A stretch of DNA of 13,787 nt from Afipia sp. (GCA_020056155.1 JAGVII010000025.1:1-13787), one strand, 5' to 3'. Counted from the first letter of the stretch, positions 1 through 8,159 are shown. A program made the numbers and translations. Notes: generated from the letters alone by a model not told the origin.

Positions 1-1
1 C

Positions 2-2236
2 TTCAAGTGGGCGCACAAGGCGCTGCCGCCGATGTCCGACACCGAGCGCGAGGCGCTCGAAGCCGGTGACGTCTGGTGGGATGCCGACCTGTTCACCGGA
101 AATCCCGACTGGTCGAAGCTGCTGGCCTTCGCGCCGGCAACGTTGACCGGGGAGGAGAAGGCATTTCTGAGCGGGCCGGTGGAAGAACTCTGCGGCATGA
201 TTGACGAGTGGAAGGTCAACTGGGAATGGCGCGATCTGCCGCCCGAAGTCTGGGAGTTCATCAAGCGCAATAAGTTTTTGGGCATGATCATTCCGAAGGA
301 GTTCGGCGGGCTCGGCTTCTCGCCTTATGCGCATTCCGAGGTGGTGCGAAAGATTTCGTCGCGCTCGGTGACGGCGGCGGTCACGGTGATGGTGCCGAAC
401 TCGCTCGGACCGGGCGAACTCCTGATGACTTTCGGCACCAGGGAGCAACAGAACAAGTGGTTGCCCGGTCTTGCCGAAGGCCGCGAGATTCCGTGTTTCG
501 GTCTGACCAGCCCCGAGGCTGGCTCCGACGCCGCGTCGATGATCGACACCGGCATCATCTGCAAGGGCACGTTCAACGGCAAGGAGACGTTGGGCCTGCG
601 GCTGAACTGGCACAAGCGCTACATCACGCTGGGCCCGGTGGCGACGCTGCTTGGCCTCGCATTCAAGGCTTACGATCCCGATCACCTGATCGGCAGCGAG
701 GAAGAACTCGGCATCACGGTTGCGCTGATTCCGACCGATCTGCCGGGCGTCAGCATCGGTCACCGACATTTGCCGGCGATGCAGGTGTTCCAGAACGGCC
801 CGAACTGGGGCAAGGACGTTTTCATTCCGATGGATTTCATCATCGGCGGGCAGGAACGCATCGGTCAGGGCTGGAAGATGCTGATGACGGCCCTGGCCGC
901 GGGCCGGGGCATCTCGTTGCCGTCGCAGTCGTCGGCAGGCGCGGCCTATTGCGCGCGGGCCACCGGCGCCTATGCCCGCATCCGCGAGCAATTCCATGTG
1001 CCGATCGGAAAGTTCGAAGGCATCGAGGAGCCGCTGGCCCGTATCGCCGGCATTGCCTATCAGCTCGACGCGGCGCGGCGGCTGACCTGTTCCGCGCTCA
1101 ACCAGCACATTCATCCGGCGGTGATCTCCGGCATCATGAAGCTGCATGCCACCGAACGCCTGCGGATCACGGTCGATGACGCCATGGATATTCACGGCGG
1201 CAAGGCGGTAATCGACGGCCCGCAGAATTACATGGGCAATCTGTATCGCTCGGTGCCGGTGGCGATCACGGTGGAAGGAGCGAACATCCTGACGCGCAAT
1301 CTGATCGTATTCGGTCAGGGGTCGGTGCGCGCGCATCCCTATCTGCTGCAGGAGATGAACGCCATCAGCGACCCCGACCAGAAGAAGGGGCTCGACGCGT
1401 TCGATGTTGCATTCTGGAAGCATGTCGGCCACGCCGTCACCAATACGTTCCGCGCCTGGGGCCGAAGCTGGACCGGCGGCATGTTCGCGCCGGCGCCCGA
1501 TGCAGGCGCCGCGACCGGCTACTATCGCCAGCTCTCGCGTTATTCGGCGGCCTTCGCGCTGTGCTCCGACATGGCGCTGCTGACGCTGGGTGGCGCGCTG
1601 AAACGCAAGGAGATGCTCTCGGCGCGGTTCGGCGATATTCTCTCCGAGCTGTATCTGCTCTCGGCGGCATTGAAACGCTGGGAGGACGAGGGCCGTCAGG
1701 AAGCTGATTTCGCGGCGCTCGAATGGGTGATGGCGAACGGAATTCGCACGATTGAAAATCGCTTGGCCGAGGTGATGGCCAACATGCCGAACCGCTTCGT
1801 GGCCGTGATCCTGAAATTCCTGATACAGCCGCTCGGCGCCAATCCGCTCGGCCCTTCGGACAAGGTGGTGCACCGCTGCGCGCAGTTGATCCTTGCTCCG
1901 GGTGCGGTGCGCGACCGGCTGACCGAGGGCCTTTATCATGCCAACGATGATGGTCCGCTGGCGCGGCTGGAGCGCGCATTCCTGCTCGTCACCGCGAATG
2001 AGCCAATCGAGAAGAAAATGCATGCCGCAAAAATCCGCGACTGGAACGAAGCCGTGAAGAAAAGCGTCATCACCGCAGACGAGGGCGCGAAGCTCAAGGC
2101 GGCGGATGATGCGGTCGCGCGGGTGATCGAGGTCGACGACTTCGCACCGGAAGCGCTGTCGCCGATCTACCGGAAACCACAAGACACCAAACAGCCTGAC
2201 ATCAAACAGACCTCGCCGGACCGGGCCGCAAGCTGA
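2..2236 (+). CDS. fadE: FadE-type acyl-CoA dehydrogenase (5' partial)
   Basis: It catalyses the first step of beta-oxidation, FAD-dependent oxidation of acyl-CoA to trans-2-enoyl-CoA. The frame is open from base 2, reading FKWAHKALPP before the first internal Met at 32. By analogy with E. coli FadE (about 814 residues) roughly 70-80 N-terminal residues lie outside the window, so position 32 is not the true start. About 744 residues are visible. They include the FAD-site segment around LTSPEAGSDAAS (near 503-538) and the ITVEGANILTR segment, whose Glu codon at 1274-1276 matches the catalytic base of acyl-CoA dehydrogenases. A long C-terminal extension (roughly 1370-2180) corresponds to the FadE-specific DUF1974 region. 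The NGPNWGKDVFIP and PSDKVVHR segments are also FadE-like. The stop TGA overlaps the next ATG (TGATG), which suggests translational coupling to the thiolase. Family assignment is firm; chain-length preference cannot be read from sequence. Confidence 0.96.
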   Translation, partial: FKWAHKALPPMSDTEREALEAGDVWWDADLFTGNPDWSKLLAFAPATLTGEEKAFLSGPVEELCGMIDEWKVNWEWRDLPPEVWEFIKRNKFLGMIIPKEFGGLGFSPYAHSEVVRKISSRSVTAAVTVMVPNSLGPGELLMTFGTREQQNKWLPGLAEGREIPCFGLTSPEAGSDAASMIDTGIICKGTFNGKETLGLRLNWHKRYITLGPVATLLGLAFKAYDPDHLIGSEEELGITVALIPTDLPGVSIGHRHLPAMQVFQNGPNWGKDVFIPMDFIIGGQERIGQGWKMLMTALAAGRGISLPSQSSAGAAYCARATGAYARIREQFHVPIGKFEGIEEPLARIAGIAYQLDAARRLTCSALNQHIHPAVISGIMKLHATERLRITVDDAMDIHGGKAVIDGPQNYMGNLYRSVPVAITVEGANILTRNLIVFGQGSVRAHPYLLQEMNAISDPDQKKGLDAFDVAFWKHVGHAVTNTFRAWGRSWTGGMFAPAPDAGAATGYYRQLSRYSAAFALCSDMALLTLGGALKRKEMLSARFGDILSELYLLSAALKRWEDEGRQEADFAALEWVMANGIRTIENRLAEVMANMPNRFVAVILKFLIQPLGANPLGPSDKVVHRCAQLILAPGAVRDRLTEGLYHANDDGPLARLERAFLLVTANEPIEKKMHAAKIRDWNEAVKKSVITADEGAKLKAADDAVARVIEVDDFAPEALSPIYRKPQDTKQPDIKQTSPDRAAS

Positions 2237-3519
2237 TGGCGCGACCCGTTTATATTATCGACGGCGCACGGACGCCGTTCCTGAAGGCACAGGGCGGGCC
2301 GGGGCCATTCACCCCGGTCGATCTTGCGGTTCAGGCCGGACGGCCTCTGCTGGCGCGGCAGCCATTTGCAGCAGGCGCGTTCGATCAGGTCATTCTCGGC
2401 TGCGTCAACGTCATCGCGGACGAGATGAATCCCGCGCGCGTCGCGGCGTTGCGCCTCGGCATGGGCGAGCGCATGGTCGCGTTCACCGTGCAGATCAACT
2501 GCGGCTCCGGAATGCAGTCGATCGACACAGCGTTCCGTTATATCGAGGCCGGCAAGGCCGACATGATTCTGGCGGGCGGCGCGGAAGCGCTAAGCTATGC
2601 GCCGCTGGTGTTTCCGCAATCCGGCGTGCGCTGGTTCGCGAAGTTCGCCACGGCGAAGGACTCGCTGTCGAAGATCGCCGCATTCCTGAAGATGCGGCCG
2701 TCTTATTTCAAACCGATCATCGGCCTCGAGCGCGGGCTGACCGACCCCATCACCGATCTCAATATGGGCCAGACCGCCGAAGTCGTCGCGCATCTGATGG
2801 GCGTGACCCGCGAGCAGGCCGATGCCTATGCGGTGGAAAGCCATCGGCGACTGGCGACTGCGCAGGCGCAGGGCTTTCTGAACGGCGAGGTCGAGACCGC
2901 CTTCGCCCGCGACGGCAAGTTCTACGATCACGACGACGGCGTTCGGCCGGATTCCTCGATGGACAAGCTTGCGAAACTCAAGCCCGCCTTCGAGCGGCCA
3001 TGGGGCCAGGTAACGCCGGGCAATTCGTCACAGATCACCGACGGCGCATGCTGGACGATTCTGGCTTCGGAAGACGCCGTCAACAAATATGGCCTCAAGC
3101 CGAAGGCGATCATCGTCGACAGCCAGTGGGCGGGGCTCGACCCCGGCATCATGGGCTTCGGTCCGGTGCTCTCGTCCACCGAACTGTTGAAGCGCAACAG
3201 GCTCAGATTGCAGGACATCGAGACCTGGGAAATCAACGAAGCGTTCGCCTCGCAGTTGCTCGGCTGTCTCGCTGCATGGAACGACGACAGGTTCTGCCGC
3301 GAGGTTCTCGGCCTTGATGGCGCTGCGGGGCAGATCGATCAGACGAAACTCAACGTCGACGGCGGGGCGATCAGCCTCGGCCATCCGGTCGGCACCAGCG
3401 GCAACCGCATCGTGCTGCATCTTGTGAATGCGATGAAGCGGCTCGGCACCAGGCGCGGCATCGCCACCGAATGCATCGGCGGCGGTCTCGGCGGCGCGAT
3501 GCTGATTGAGACAGTGTAA
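2236..3519 (+). CDS. fadI: Acetyl-CoA C-acyltransferase (thiolase, FadI/FadA type)
   Basis: This is the last beta-oxidation step, thiolytic cleavage of 3-ketoacyl-CoA by CoA to acetyl-CoA and a shortened acyl-CoA. The protein has 427 residues. The nucleophilic Cys is C89 in INCGSGMQS, the second-half His is H383 in GHPVGTSG, and C413 lies in the CIGGGLGG loop. The NEAFA motif is also present, so the catalytic set is complete. Length and the internal insertions resemble FadI (436 residues in E. coli) more than the shorter biosynthetic PhaA thiolases. The start ATG at 2236-2238 shares its A with the fadE stop, so the two are translationally coupled. The bifunctional hydratase/dehydrogenase follows 10 nt downstream and is the likely partner subunit of a trifunctional complex, which is an inference from order and family. 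Whether fadI or fadA is the better symbol is uncertain. Confidence 0.94.
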   Translation: MARPVYIIDGARTPFLKAQGGPGPFTPVDLAVQAGRPLLARQPFAAGAFDQVILGCVNVIADEMNPARVAALRLGMGERMVAFTVQINCGSGMQSIDTAFRYIEAGKADMILAGGAEALSYAPLVFPQSGVRWFAKFATAKDSLSKIAAFLKMRPSYFKPIIGLERGLTDPITDLNMGQTAEVVAHLMGVTREQADAYAVESHRRLATAQAQGFLNGEVETAFARDGKFYDHDDGVRPDSSMDKLAKLKPAFERPWGQVTPGNSSQITDGACWTILASEDAVNKYGLKPKAIIVDSQWAGLDPGIMGFGPVLSSTELLKRNRLRLQDIETWEINEAFASQLLGCLAAWNDDRFCREVLGLDGAAGQIDQTKLNVDGGAISLGHPVGTSGNRIVLHLVNAMKRLGTRRGIATECIGGGLGGAMLIETV

Positions 3520-3523
3520 GGGA
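3518..3523 (+). promoter_or_regulatory. Ribosome binding site that decides the fadJ start
   Basis: AAGGGA lies 6 nt before the ATG at 3530. It supports that ATG over the upstream in-frame TTG at 3506, which would overlap the thiolase and adds residues (MRQCKGTD) with no family support. The site overlaps the last two bases of the thiolase stop codon. Confidence 0.7.
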
Positions 3524-3529
3524 ACGGAC

Positions 3530-5617
3530 ATGGACTCACGCATCATGGATGTTCTCAAAGACCGCGTGCTCGAACTTGGGCCGGACCCCGTCGCGGGGCC
3601 GTACAGGAACTTCAAGCTGACACGCGACAGCGACGGCATCGCCTGGTTGCTGTTCGACCGCGAGGGTACCAGCGCCAATACGCTGTCCGCGAGCGTGCTT
3701 GAGGAATTCGAGACCGTCATTACCGCGCTGGAAAGCGAGCGGCCTGCAGGCATCGTCATTCGCTCCGCAAAACCGTCAGGCTTCATTGCGGGCGCGGACG
3801 TCAACGAGTTTCGCGGTGTCACCGATCCGCGCGAGGTTGAAACCCGGATGACGCGCGCGCATGCGGTGGTGGACCGGCTTGAGGCGCTGAAAGTTCCGAC
3901 CGTCGCCGTTATTCACGGCTTCTGTCTCGGCGGCGGGCTTGAAGTGGCGCTGGCCTGCAACACGCGCATTGCCATCGATAACGCGCGCTTCGGATTTCCC
4001 GAGGTCATGCTCGGCCTGCATCCGGGTTTAGGAGGCACCGCGCGCTTCACGCATCTCGTCAGCCCCCTCGAGGCGATGACGATGATGCTCACCGGCAAGA
4101 CCATCGACGCGCGCAAGGCGAAGTCGCTGGGGCTGGTGGATGCCGTGACGCAGGAGCGTCATGTCCGCAATGCGGTGAAGGATGCGATCTTCGGGCGGCT
4201 GAAGCCACACCGGCAGGGCCTGCTCGCGAAGGCGATGAATGTCGGGCCGGTGCGCGGCCTGCTCGCAAACCGGATGCGCAGCCAAGCGGCGAAGACCGCG
4301 CCGAAGGAACATTACCCGGCGCCTTATGCGCTGGTCGATCTGTGGGAAAAACACGGCGGCAACCGCAAGGCGATGCTGGCGGCCGAGAAAACCTCGTTCG
4401 CCGACTTGATGGTGACGCCGACGGCGCAGAACCTGATCCGCGTGTTTTTCCTGCGCGAACAGATGAAGAAACTCGCCGACGGCAAAAACACCGTGAAGCA
4501 CGTCCACGTCATCGGCGCGGGCGCCATGGGCGGCGACATCGCCGCGTGGTGCGCCCATCAGGGGCTGCGCGTGACGCTGGCCGACATGAAGGCGGAGCCG
4601 ATTGCCGGCGCAATCAAGCGTGCGTCGGAGTTGTTCGGCAAGATCATCCGCAAGAAGACCGATCTGCGCGATGCGCTCGACCGGCTGATCCCGGACATGA
4701 ACGGCGAGGGCGTGCGCAATGCCGATCTCATCATCGAGGCGGTGCCGGAAAAACTGGAACTGAAGCAGAAGGTCTATTCCGGGCTCGAACCGGTCATGAA
4801 GCCCGGCGCGATCCTTGCGACCAACACGTCCAGCATTCCGCTGCAGGACCTGCGCACCACGCTGAAAAATCCCGAGCGGCTGCTGGGCCTGCATTTCTTC
4901 AACCCGGTATCGCGCCTGCAACTGGTGGAGGTGGTGAGCCACGACACCGTCGATCAGCAGGCGCTGGCGACCGCGCTGAAGTTCGTCGGCGCCATCGACC
5001 GCCTGCCGCTGCCGGTGAAGAGTTCGCCGGGCTTCCTCGTCAACCGCGCGCTGACGCCGTACATGCTGGAAGCGATGGTGATGCTCGACGAGAAGGTCGA
5101 CAAGGCCGCGATCGATGCCGCCGCCGAGAAGTTCGGCATGCCGATGGGGCCGATCGAACTGGCCGATCAGGTCGGGCTCGATATCTGTCTTGCGGTCGGC
5201 GACATGCTGCGCTCGAAGTTCGGCGAACAGGCATTGCCTGCCGCGCCGGACTGGCTCCGCGACAAGGTCAAGAAGGGCGAGTTGGGCCGCAAGACCGGCA
5301 AGGGCTTCTACGAATGGAAGGACGGCAAGGCGGTCAAGGTGCACTCGCAGGGCCAGCCGACCGAGGAGATGATCGACCGTCTCGTCCTGCCGATGTCGAA
5401 TGTCTGCGTTGCCTGCCTGCGTGAAGGCATCGTCGAGAACGGCGATGTGGTGGACGGCGCGATGATCTTCGGCACGGGTTATGCGCCGTTCCGCGGCGGG
5501 CCGCTGAACTATGCCCGTACCCGCGGGCCTGCAAATGTCGCAGCCGCGTTGAAGGCGCTTGAAACGAAGTTCGGCGACCGCTTTAAACCCGACGCCGGGT
5601 GGGATACGTTCGCATAA
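3530..5617 (+). CDS. fadJ: Bifunctional enoyl-CoA hydratase / 3-hydroxyacyl-CoA dehydrogenase
   Basis: It performs the two middle beta-oxidation steps: hydration of trans-2-enoyl-CoA, then NAD-dependent oxidation of 3-hydroxyacyl-CoA. From the ATG at 3530 it has 695 residues. The N-terminal crotonase domain (about 15-200) has the oxyanion segment GFCLGGGLE with E138 and FPEVMLGLHPG with E158, the two catalytic glutamates. The C-terminal dehydrogenase starts with a Rossmann motif GAGAMGGDIA (329-338). H455 in HFFNP and E467, 12 residues on, match the catalytic His/Glu pair spacing of FadB. A second dehydrogenase C-terminal repeat ends with GYAPFRGGPLNYA. All key residues are present. It is the alpha-subunit counterpart of the preceding thiolase. 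The choice between fadJ and fadB cannot be made from sequence, and the protein is slightly shorter than both E. coli proteins (714 and 729). Confidence 0.95.
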   Translation: MDSRIMDVLKDRVLELGPDPVAGPYRNFKLTRDSDGIAWLLFDREGTSANTLSASVLEEFETVITALESERPAGIVIRSAKPSGFIAGADVNEFRGVTDPREVETRMTRAHAVVDRLEALKVPTVAVIHGFCLGGGLEVALACNTRIAIDNARFGFPEVMLGLHPGLGGTARFTHLVSPLEAMTMMLTGKTIDARKAKSLGLVDAVTQERHVRNAVKDAIFGRLKPHRQGLLAKAMNVGPVRGLLANRMRSQAAKTAPKEHYPAPYALVDLWEKHGGNRKAMLAAEKTSFADLMVTPTAQNLIRVFFLREQMKKLADGKNTVKHVHVIGAGAMGGDIAAWCAHQGLRVTLADMKAEPIAGAIKRASELFGKIIRKKTDLRDALDRLIPDMNGEGVRNADLIIEAVPEKLELKQKVYSGLEPVMKPGAILATNTSSIPLQDLRTTLKNPERLLGLHFFNPVSRLQLVEVVSHDTVDQQALATALKFVGAIDRLPLPVKSSPGFLVNRALTPYMLEAMVMLDEKVDKAAIDAAAEKFGMPMGPIELADQVGLDICLAVGDMLRSKFGEQALPAAPDWLRDKVKKGELGRKTGKGFYEWKDGKAVKVHSQGQPTEEMIDRLVLPMSNVCVACLREGIVENGDVVDGAMIFGTGYAPFRGGPLNYARTRGPANVAAALKALETKFGDRFKPDAGWDTFA

Positions 5618-5651
5618 CCTGTGTTTCATTGACCTGACTGGACTTCATTCG

Positions 5652-6074
5652 ATGGCAGAGACGCACGCCGCGCCCGCACCCGCCGCGCCTGAGGGTGAAC
5701 TGTCGATCCGCACGCTGGCGATGCCGGCGGACACCAACCAGAACGGCGACATCTTCGGCGGCTGGCTGCTGAGTCAGATGGATCTCGCCGGCAGCATCTA
5801 TGCCTACAAGACGACGCAAAGCCGCAATGTCACCGTCGCCATCGAGGCGATGACGTTCCGCAAGCCGGTTTATGTCGGCGACGTGGTGTCGGTCTACGGT
5901 TCGCTGGTTCGCGTCGGCCGCACCTCGATCACGGTGCATGTCGCAGCGTGGGTGCAGCGGCGCGACGAATCGGAATTGATACTGGTGACCGACGGCAACT
6001 ACACCTACGTCGCTATCGACGATAATGGTCATCCACAGACGATCAGTCAGCGCTCGCCCTCCGTCAGCGTTTGA
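5652..6074 (+). CDS. yciA: YciA-type acyl-CoA thioesterase (hotdog fold)
   Basis: It hydrolyses acyl-CoA to free acid and CoA. From the ATG at 5652 it has 140 residues, close to E. coli YciA (132). The segment RTLAMPADTNQNGDIFGGWLL (positions 20-40) is nearly identical to the YciA signature, and D44 in SQMD corresponds to the catalytic Asp of the YciA/HI0827 hotdog enzymes. The EAMTFRKPVYVGDVV strand-turn is also typical. The gene starts 34 nt after the hydratase/dehydrogenase stop, on the same strand, so it is probably the last gene of the beta-oxidation operon. A longer in-frame start at 5559 overlaps the upstream gene and adds non-family residues, so I rejected it. No strong Shine-Dalgarno precedes the chosen ATG, so translation may depend on the upstream gene. 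A likely role is relief of CoA sequestration when acyl-CoA accumulates. Confidence 0.93.
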   Translation: MAETHAAPAPAAPEGELSIRTLAMPADTNQNGDIFGGWLLSQMDLAGSIYAYKTTQSRNVTVAIEAMTFRKPVYVGDVVSVYGSLVRVGRTSITVHVAAWVQRRDESELILVTDGNYTYVAIDDNGHPQTISQRSPSVSV

Positions 6075-6457
6075 CTCGCCTCAATCCCTAACAAGTCATT
6101 AATGGCGTCTACGCGCAAATGATGCTTGCGCGACGTCTTTCGTGCGGTTGTTCGGCGTTGTGCACAGATGGACCCGCGATTTGCCGCAGTGCGGCGAATA
6201 ACCCTGGCTAGGTTATAAAACTGTCGCGCGAAGCGCCTACAGGTTCGGCGAACTGCACACGCGGGAGTCACTCGCCGTTTGTTTTCTGGTCATTTCGGGT
6301 TGAATACAGGCTCTCTGCTATTGGCCCGGGATGTGCATACTAGAATGGTATGAGTCGGAAGAGACGGTGTGTTGAAGGCTTCAAAGGCTGAAACTTTTTC
6401 AGCGCTTCGGAGTTATAGCGCGTGAGGAACCCTAAGGACGGGCACGGGATAAGAAAC
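6075..6457. other. 383-nt gene-free region before the 65-residue ORF
   Basis: I see no convincing protein or RNA gene here. Apart from the hairpin at 6112-6132, it holds three inverted repeats near its right end. They are CATAC/GTATG (6336-6340 and 6348-6352), TTGAAG/CTTCAA with a 1-nt centre (6372-6384), and GCTGAAA/TTTCAGC with a 3-nt loop (6387-6403). The last two lie within 90 nt of the small gene's start and could be operators or leader structures. No promoter matching the sigma-70 consensus with good spacing stood out. Confidence 0.4.
6112..6132 (+). terminator. Candidate terminator of the beta-oxidation operon
   Basis: CGCGCAA (6112-6118) pairs with TTGCGCG (6126-6132) across a 7-nt loop, 37 nt after the yciA stop. 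Only a short T-rich stretch (TCTTT) follows a few bases later, so it is a weak intrinsic terminator at best. Confidence 0.35.
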
Positions 6458-6655
6458 ATGTCGGACACCTACATCATCGAAGTCAGTTCTGAAGCCGCAG
6501 GTATCGTCGTTCGCGAGAAATCCGGTTTTCGTTTCTTCGCAGCAGTACACAAATACAATCCGCTCGACGGCCGCATTTTCAAGAACGCGCGTGAAGCGGA
6601 GCGTGCCGCCACGCGATTTCTGGCCGGGCAACTCGATCCGGTTCCCGCGGTTTGA
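6458..6655 (+). CDS. Small conserved-looking protein of unknown function (65 aa)
   Basis: I do not recognise a named family. The predicted 65-residue protein begins MSDTYIIEVSSEAAGIVVRE, continues with FRFFAAVHKYNPLDGRIF and ends with a charged helix NAREAERAATRFLAG. That pattern suggests a compact alpha/beta fold. There is no signal peptide, membrane segment or Cys. I recall similar short proteins in Bradyrhizobium relatives, but could not check this. I chose the ATG at 6458 because the protein then starts with a regular beta-strand-like segment. A GTG at 6422 in the same frame has a better-placed GGAG (6409-6412) and would give 77 residues, so the start is open. It stands alone, with a long leader upstream and a palindrome plus strong terminator downstream. 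Confidence 0.65.
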   Translation: MSDTYIIEVSSEAAGIVVREKSGFRFFAAVHKYNPLDGRIFKNAREAERAATRFLAGQLDPVPAV

Positions 6656-6688
6656 TGCTGCGGCACATCGAGCGATAATCCATCTTCT

Positions 6689-6718
6689 GTCATGGCCCGG
6701 GATAAGGCCGGCCATGAC
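6689..6718. repeat. REP-like palindrome, copy C
   Basis: GTCATGGCC (6689-6697) pairs with GGCCATGAC (6710-6718) as a 9-bp stem over a 12-nt centre, starting 34 nt after the 65-residue ORF. Its TCATGGCC...GGCCATGA arms resemble the two palindromes near 10 kb. Such GC-rich intergenic palindromes are frequent in Bradyrhizobium and Rhodopseudomonas genomes (recalled, not searched). Confidence 0.7.
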
Positions 6719-6758
6719 GAATAATGGTGATCGAGCGATTGGGTGGTTCTTACTTAAG

Positions 6759-6788
6759 AAAAAGGCCGGGGTTTCGCCCGGCCTTTTT
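6759..6788. terminator. Perfect bidirectional intrinsic terminator
   Basis: AAAAAGGCCGGG (6759-6770) and CCCGGCCTTTTT (6777-6788) form a perfect 12-bp stem over the loop GTTTCG, with an A-tract before and a T-tract after. Read either way it gives a GC-rich hairpin followed by a U-run. It can therefore end the + strand 65-residue gene and the - strand ene-reductase, whose stop codon lies 24 nt to its right. Confidence 0.92.
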
Positions 6789-6812
6789 GATTCCAGATAC
6801 TTCGCGGCGCGG

Positions 6813-7910
6813 TTACTCGGCCGCGGCCTGACGCCCGAGCACGGGATAGTCGGTGTAGCCCTTGGCGTTGCCGCCATAGAACGTCGCCTTGTCGAAATCG
6901 TTCAGAGGCGCGCCGAGCTTGAGACGTTCCACAAGGTCGGGGTTTGAAATGAACGGCTTGCCGAACGCGATCAGGTCGGCCTTGTTCTTCTCCAGCACCT
7001 CGGTTGCCAGCTTGAAGTCGTAACCGTTGTTGGCGATGTAGGCGCCGCTAAAGCGCTTGCGCAGGCTGTCATAATCGAACGGTGCAATGTCGCGCGGGCC
7101 GCCGGTCGCGCCTTCGATGACATGGATGTAGACCAGCTTCAGCGCATTGAGCTGATCGACGATATGATCGAACAGCGGCTGCGGATTGCTGTCGGAAATA
7201 TCGTTGGCGGGTGTCACCGGCGAAATGCGGATGCCGGTTCGGTCGGCGCCCGCCTCGGAGGCGACGGCCTGTGAGACTTCCAGCATCAGCCGCGCGCGGT
7301 TCTCGATCGAGCCGCCGTAGGCGTCGGTACGCTTGTTGGCGCCGTCCTTGGCGAACTGGTCGAGCAGGTAGCCGTTCGCGCCGTGGATTTCGACGCCGTC
7401 GAATCCGGCTTCCAGCGCGTTGGCCGACGCGCGCTTGAAACTTTCGATGATGCCGGGAATTTCATTCAGGTCGAGCGCGCGGGGTTCGGAGACATCGACA
7501 AAGGTGCCGCCGACGAAGGTCTTGCCTTTGGCGCGAACCGCAGATGGCGCGACCGGCGCACCGCCATTGGCCTGCAACGTGGTGTGGGAAATGCGTCCGA
7601 CGTGCCAGAGCTGGATGTAGATATGGCCGCCGCGCTCGTGCACGCGGTCCGTGACCTTACGCCAGCCCGCGATCTGTTCCTTTGAATAGATGCCCGGCGT
7701 GTCCTGATAGCCCTGGCCCTGCTGGGAAACCTGGCTGGCTTCGGTAATGAGCAGCCCGGCCGAGGCGCGCTGTCCGTAGTATTCGATGGCGAGAGGATTG
7801 GGGACGAAGCCCGCGACCGCGCGGTTGCGCGTCAGCGGAGCCATGACGGCGCGATTGGTCAGTGTGACGGCGCCGAGCTTGTAGGGATCGAAAAGTTTGG
7901 AAGCGGACAT
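6813..7910 (-). CDS. nemA: Old Yellow Enzyme family ene-reductase (NemA type)
   Basis: An FMN-dependent, NAD(P)H-using flavoenzyme that reduces activated alkenes such as enones and maleimides, and often nitro compounds or nitrate esters. From the ATG at 7908-7910 it has 365 residues, the same length as E. coli NemA. The TIM-barrel hallmarks are visible: APLTRNRA with T27 near the flavin, IQLWHVGRISH (99-109), the substrate-binding pair H176/N179 with Y181 in IHGANGYLLDQF, and the DAYGGSIENR segment. The start is fixed by AGGAAAG 7 nt upstream; the longer in-frame start at 7979 adds a Cys-rich non-family stretch and is rejected. No NemR-type regulator is adjacent, so the E. coli nemRA arrangement is not conserved here. 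It appears to be transcribed alone and to end at the terminator at 6759-6788. The native substrate cannot be inferred. Confidence 0.93.
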   Translation of the reverse strand: MSASKLFDPYKLGAVTLTNRAVMAPLTRNRAVAGFVPNPLAIEYYGQRASAGLLITEASQVSQQGQGYQDTPGIYSKEQIAGWRKVTDRVHERGGHIYIQLWHVGRISHTTLQANGGAPVAPSAVRAKGKTFVGGTFVDVSEPRALDLNEIPGIIESFKRASANALEAGFDGVEIHGANGYLLDQFAKDGANKRTDAYGGSIENRARLMLEVSQAVASEAGADRTGIRISPVTPANDISDSNPQPLFDHIVDQLNALKLVYIHVIEGATGGPRDIAPFDYDSLRKRFSGAYIANNGYDFKLATEVLEKNKADLIAFGKPFISNPDLVERLKLGAPLNDFDKATFYGGNAKGYTDYPVLGRQAAAE

Positions 7911-8013
7911 GGCTGTTCTTTCCTGGGGCGTTTCAATGCAGATGCATGTAAGTATCGTGCGTCTGAAAACGCAAGCCACAGCCGATTGAAAAGTGCCGAT
8001 TCAGCCGTACCGT

Positions 8014-8035
8014 ATGGCAGGCATGTGTTTGCCAT
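8014..8035. promoter_or_regulatory. Inverted repeat upstream of the ene-reductase
   Basis: ATGGCA (8014-8019) and TGCCAT (8030-8035) are separated by 10 nt, about 105 nt upstream of the nemA start codon. The layout would suit a dimeric regulator, but no matching regulator lies nearby and 6-bp arms can occur by chance. Confidence 0.25.
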
Positions 8036-8087
8036 CACGAAGTGGCGTGCGCGCGATGCTGGAGAAGATTTCATTCAAACGCGAAGC

Positions 8088-8108
8088 GGAGACGGCATAA
8101 CCGTCTCC
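8088..8108 (-). terminator. Hairpin downstream of the DUF1993 gene
   Basis: GGAGACGG (8088-8095) pairs with CCGTCTCC (8101-8108), an 8-bp stem with a 5-nt loop, about 50 nt past the DUF1993 stop. On the - strand no U-run follows, so it may be a weak or Rho-assisted end or only a 3' stabiliser. Confidence 0.35.
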
Positions 8109-8159
8109 CGTCTTCGGTATTTCCAGCGCAGTTATTCTGCGTGCGCCGGTGTAAGTGGC

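Noticed and set aside
3506..3529. Upstream TTG start for the hydratase/dehydrogenase
   Set aside because: It overlaps the thiolase gene, and the ATG at 3530 has a well-placed AAGGGA.
4028..5629. 533-codon antisense frame over the hydratase/dehydrogenase
   Set aside because: Arg/His/Asp-rich composition typical of a codon-bias shadow; it lies entirely within a well-supported gene.
6047..6271. 74-codon - strand frame after the thioesterase gene
   Set aside because: Basic, Arg-rich composition, overlaps the yciA end and shows no family resemblance or ribosome binding site.
7911..7979. N-terminal extension of the ene-reductase to 7979
   Set aside because: It adds 23 residues not found in the family, while AGGAAAG marks the start at 7910.
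7911..8159. Possible gene in the 249-nt gap between the ene-reductase and DUF1993 genes
   Set aside because: No frame with a ribosome binding site or protein-like composition; only an inverted repeat and a hairpin are visible.
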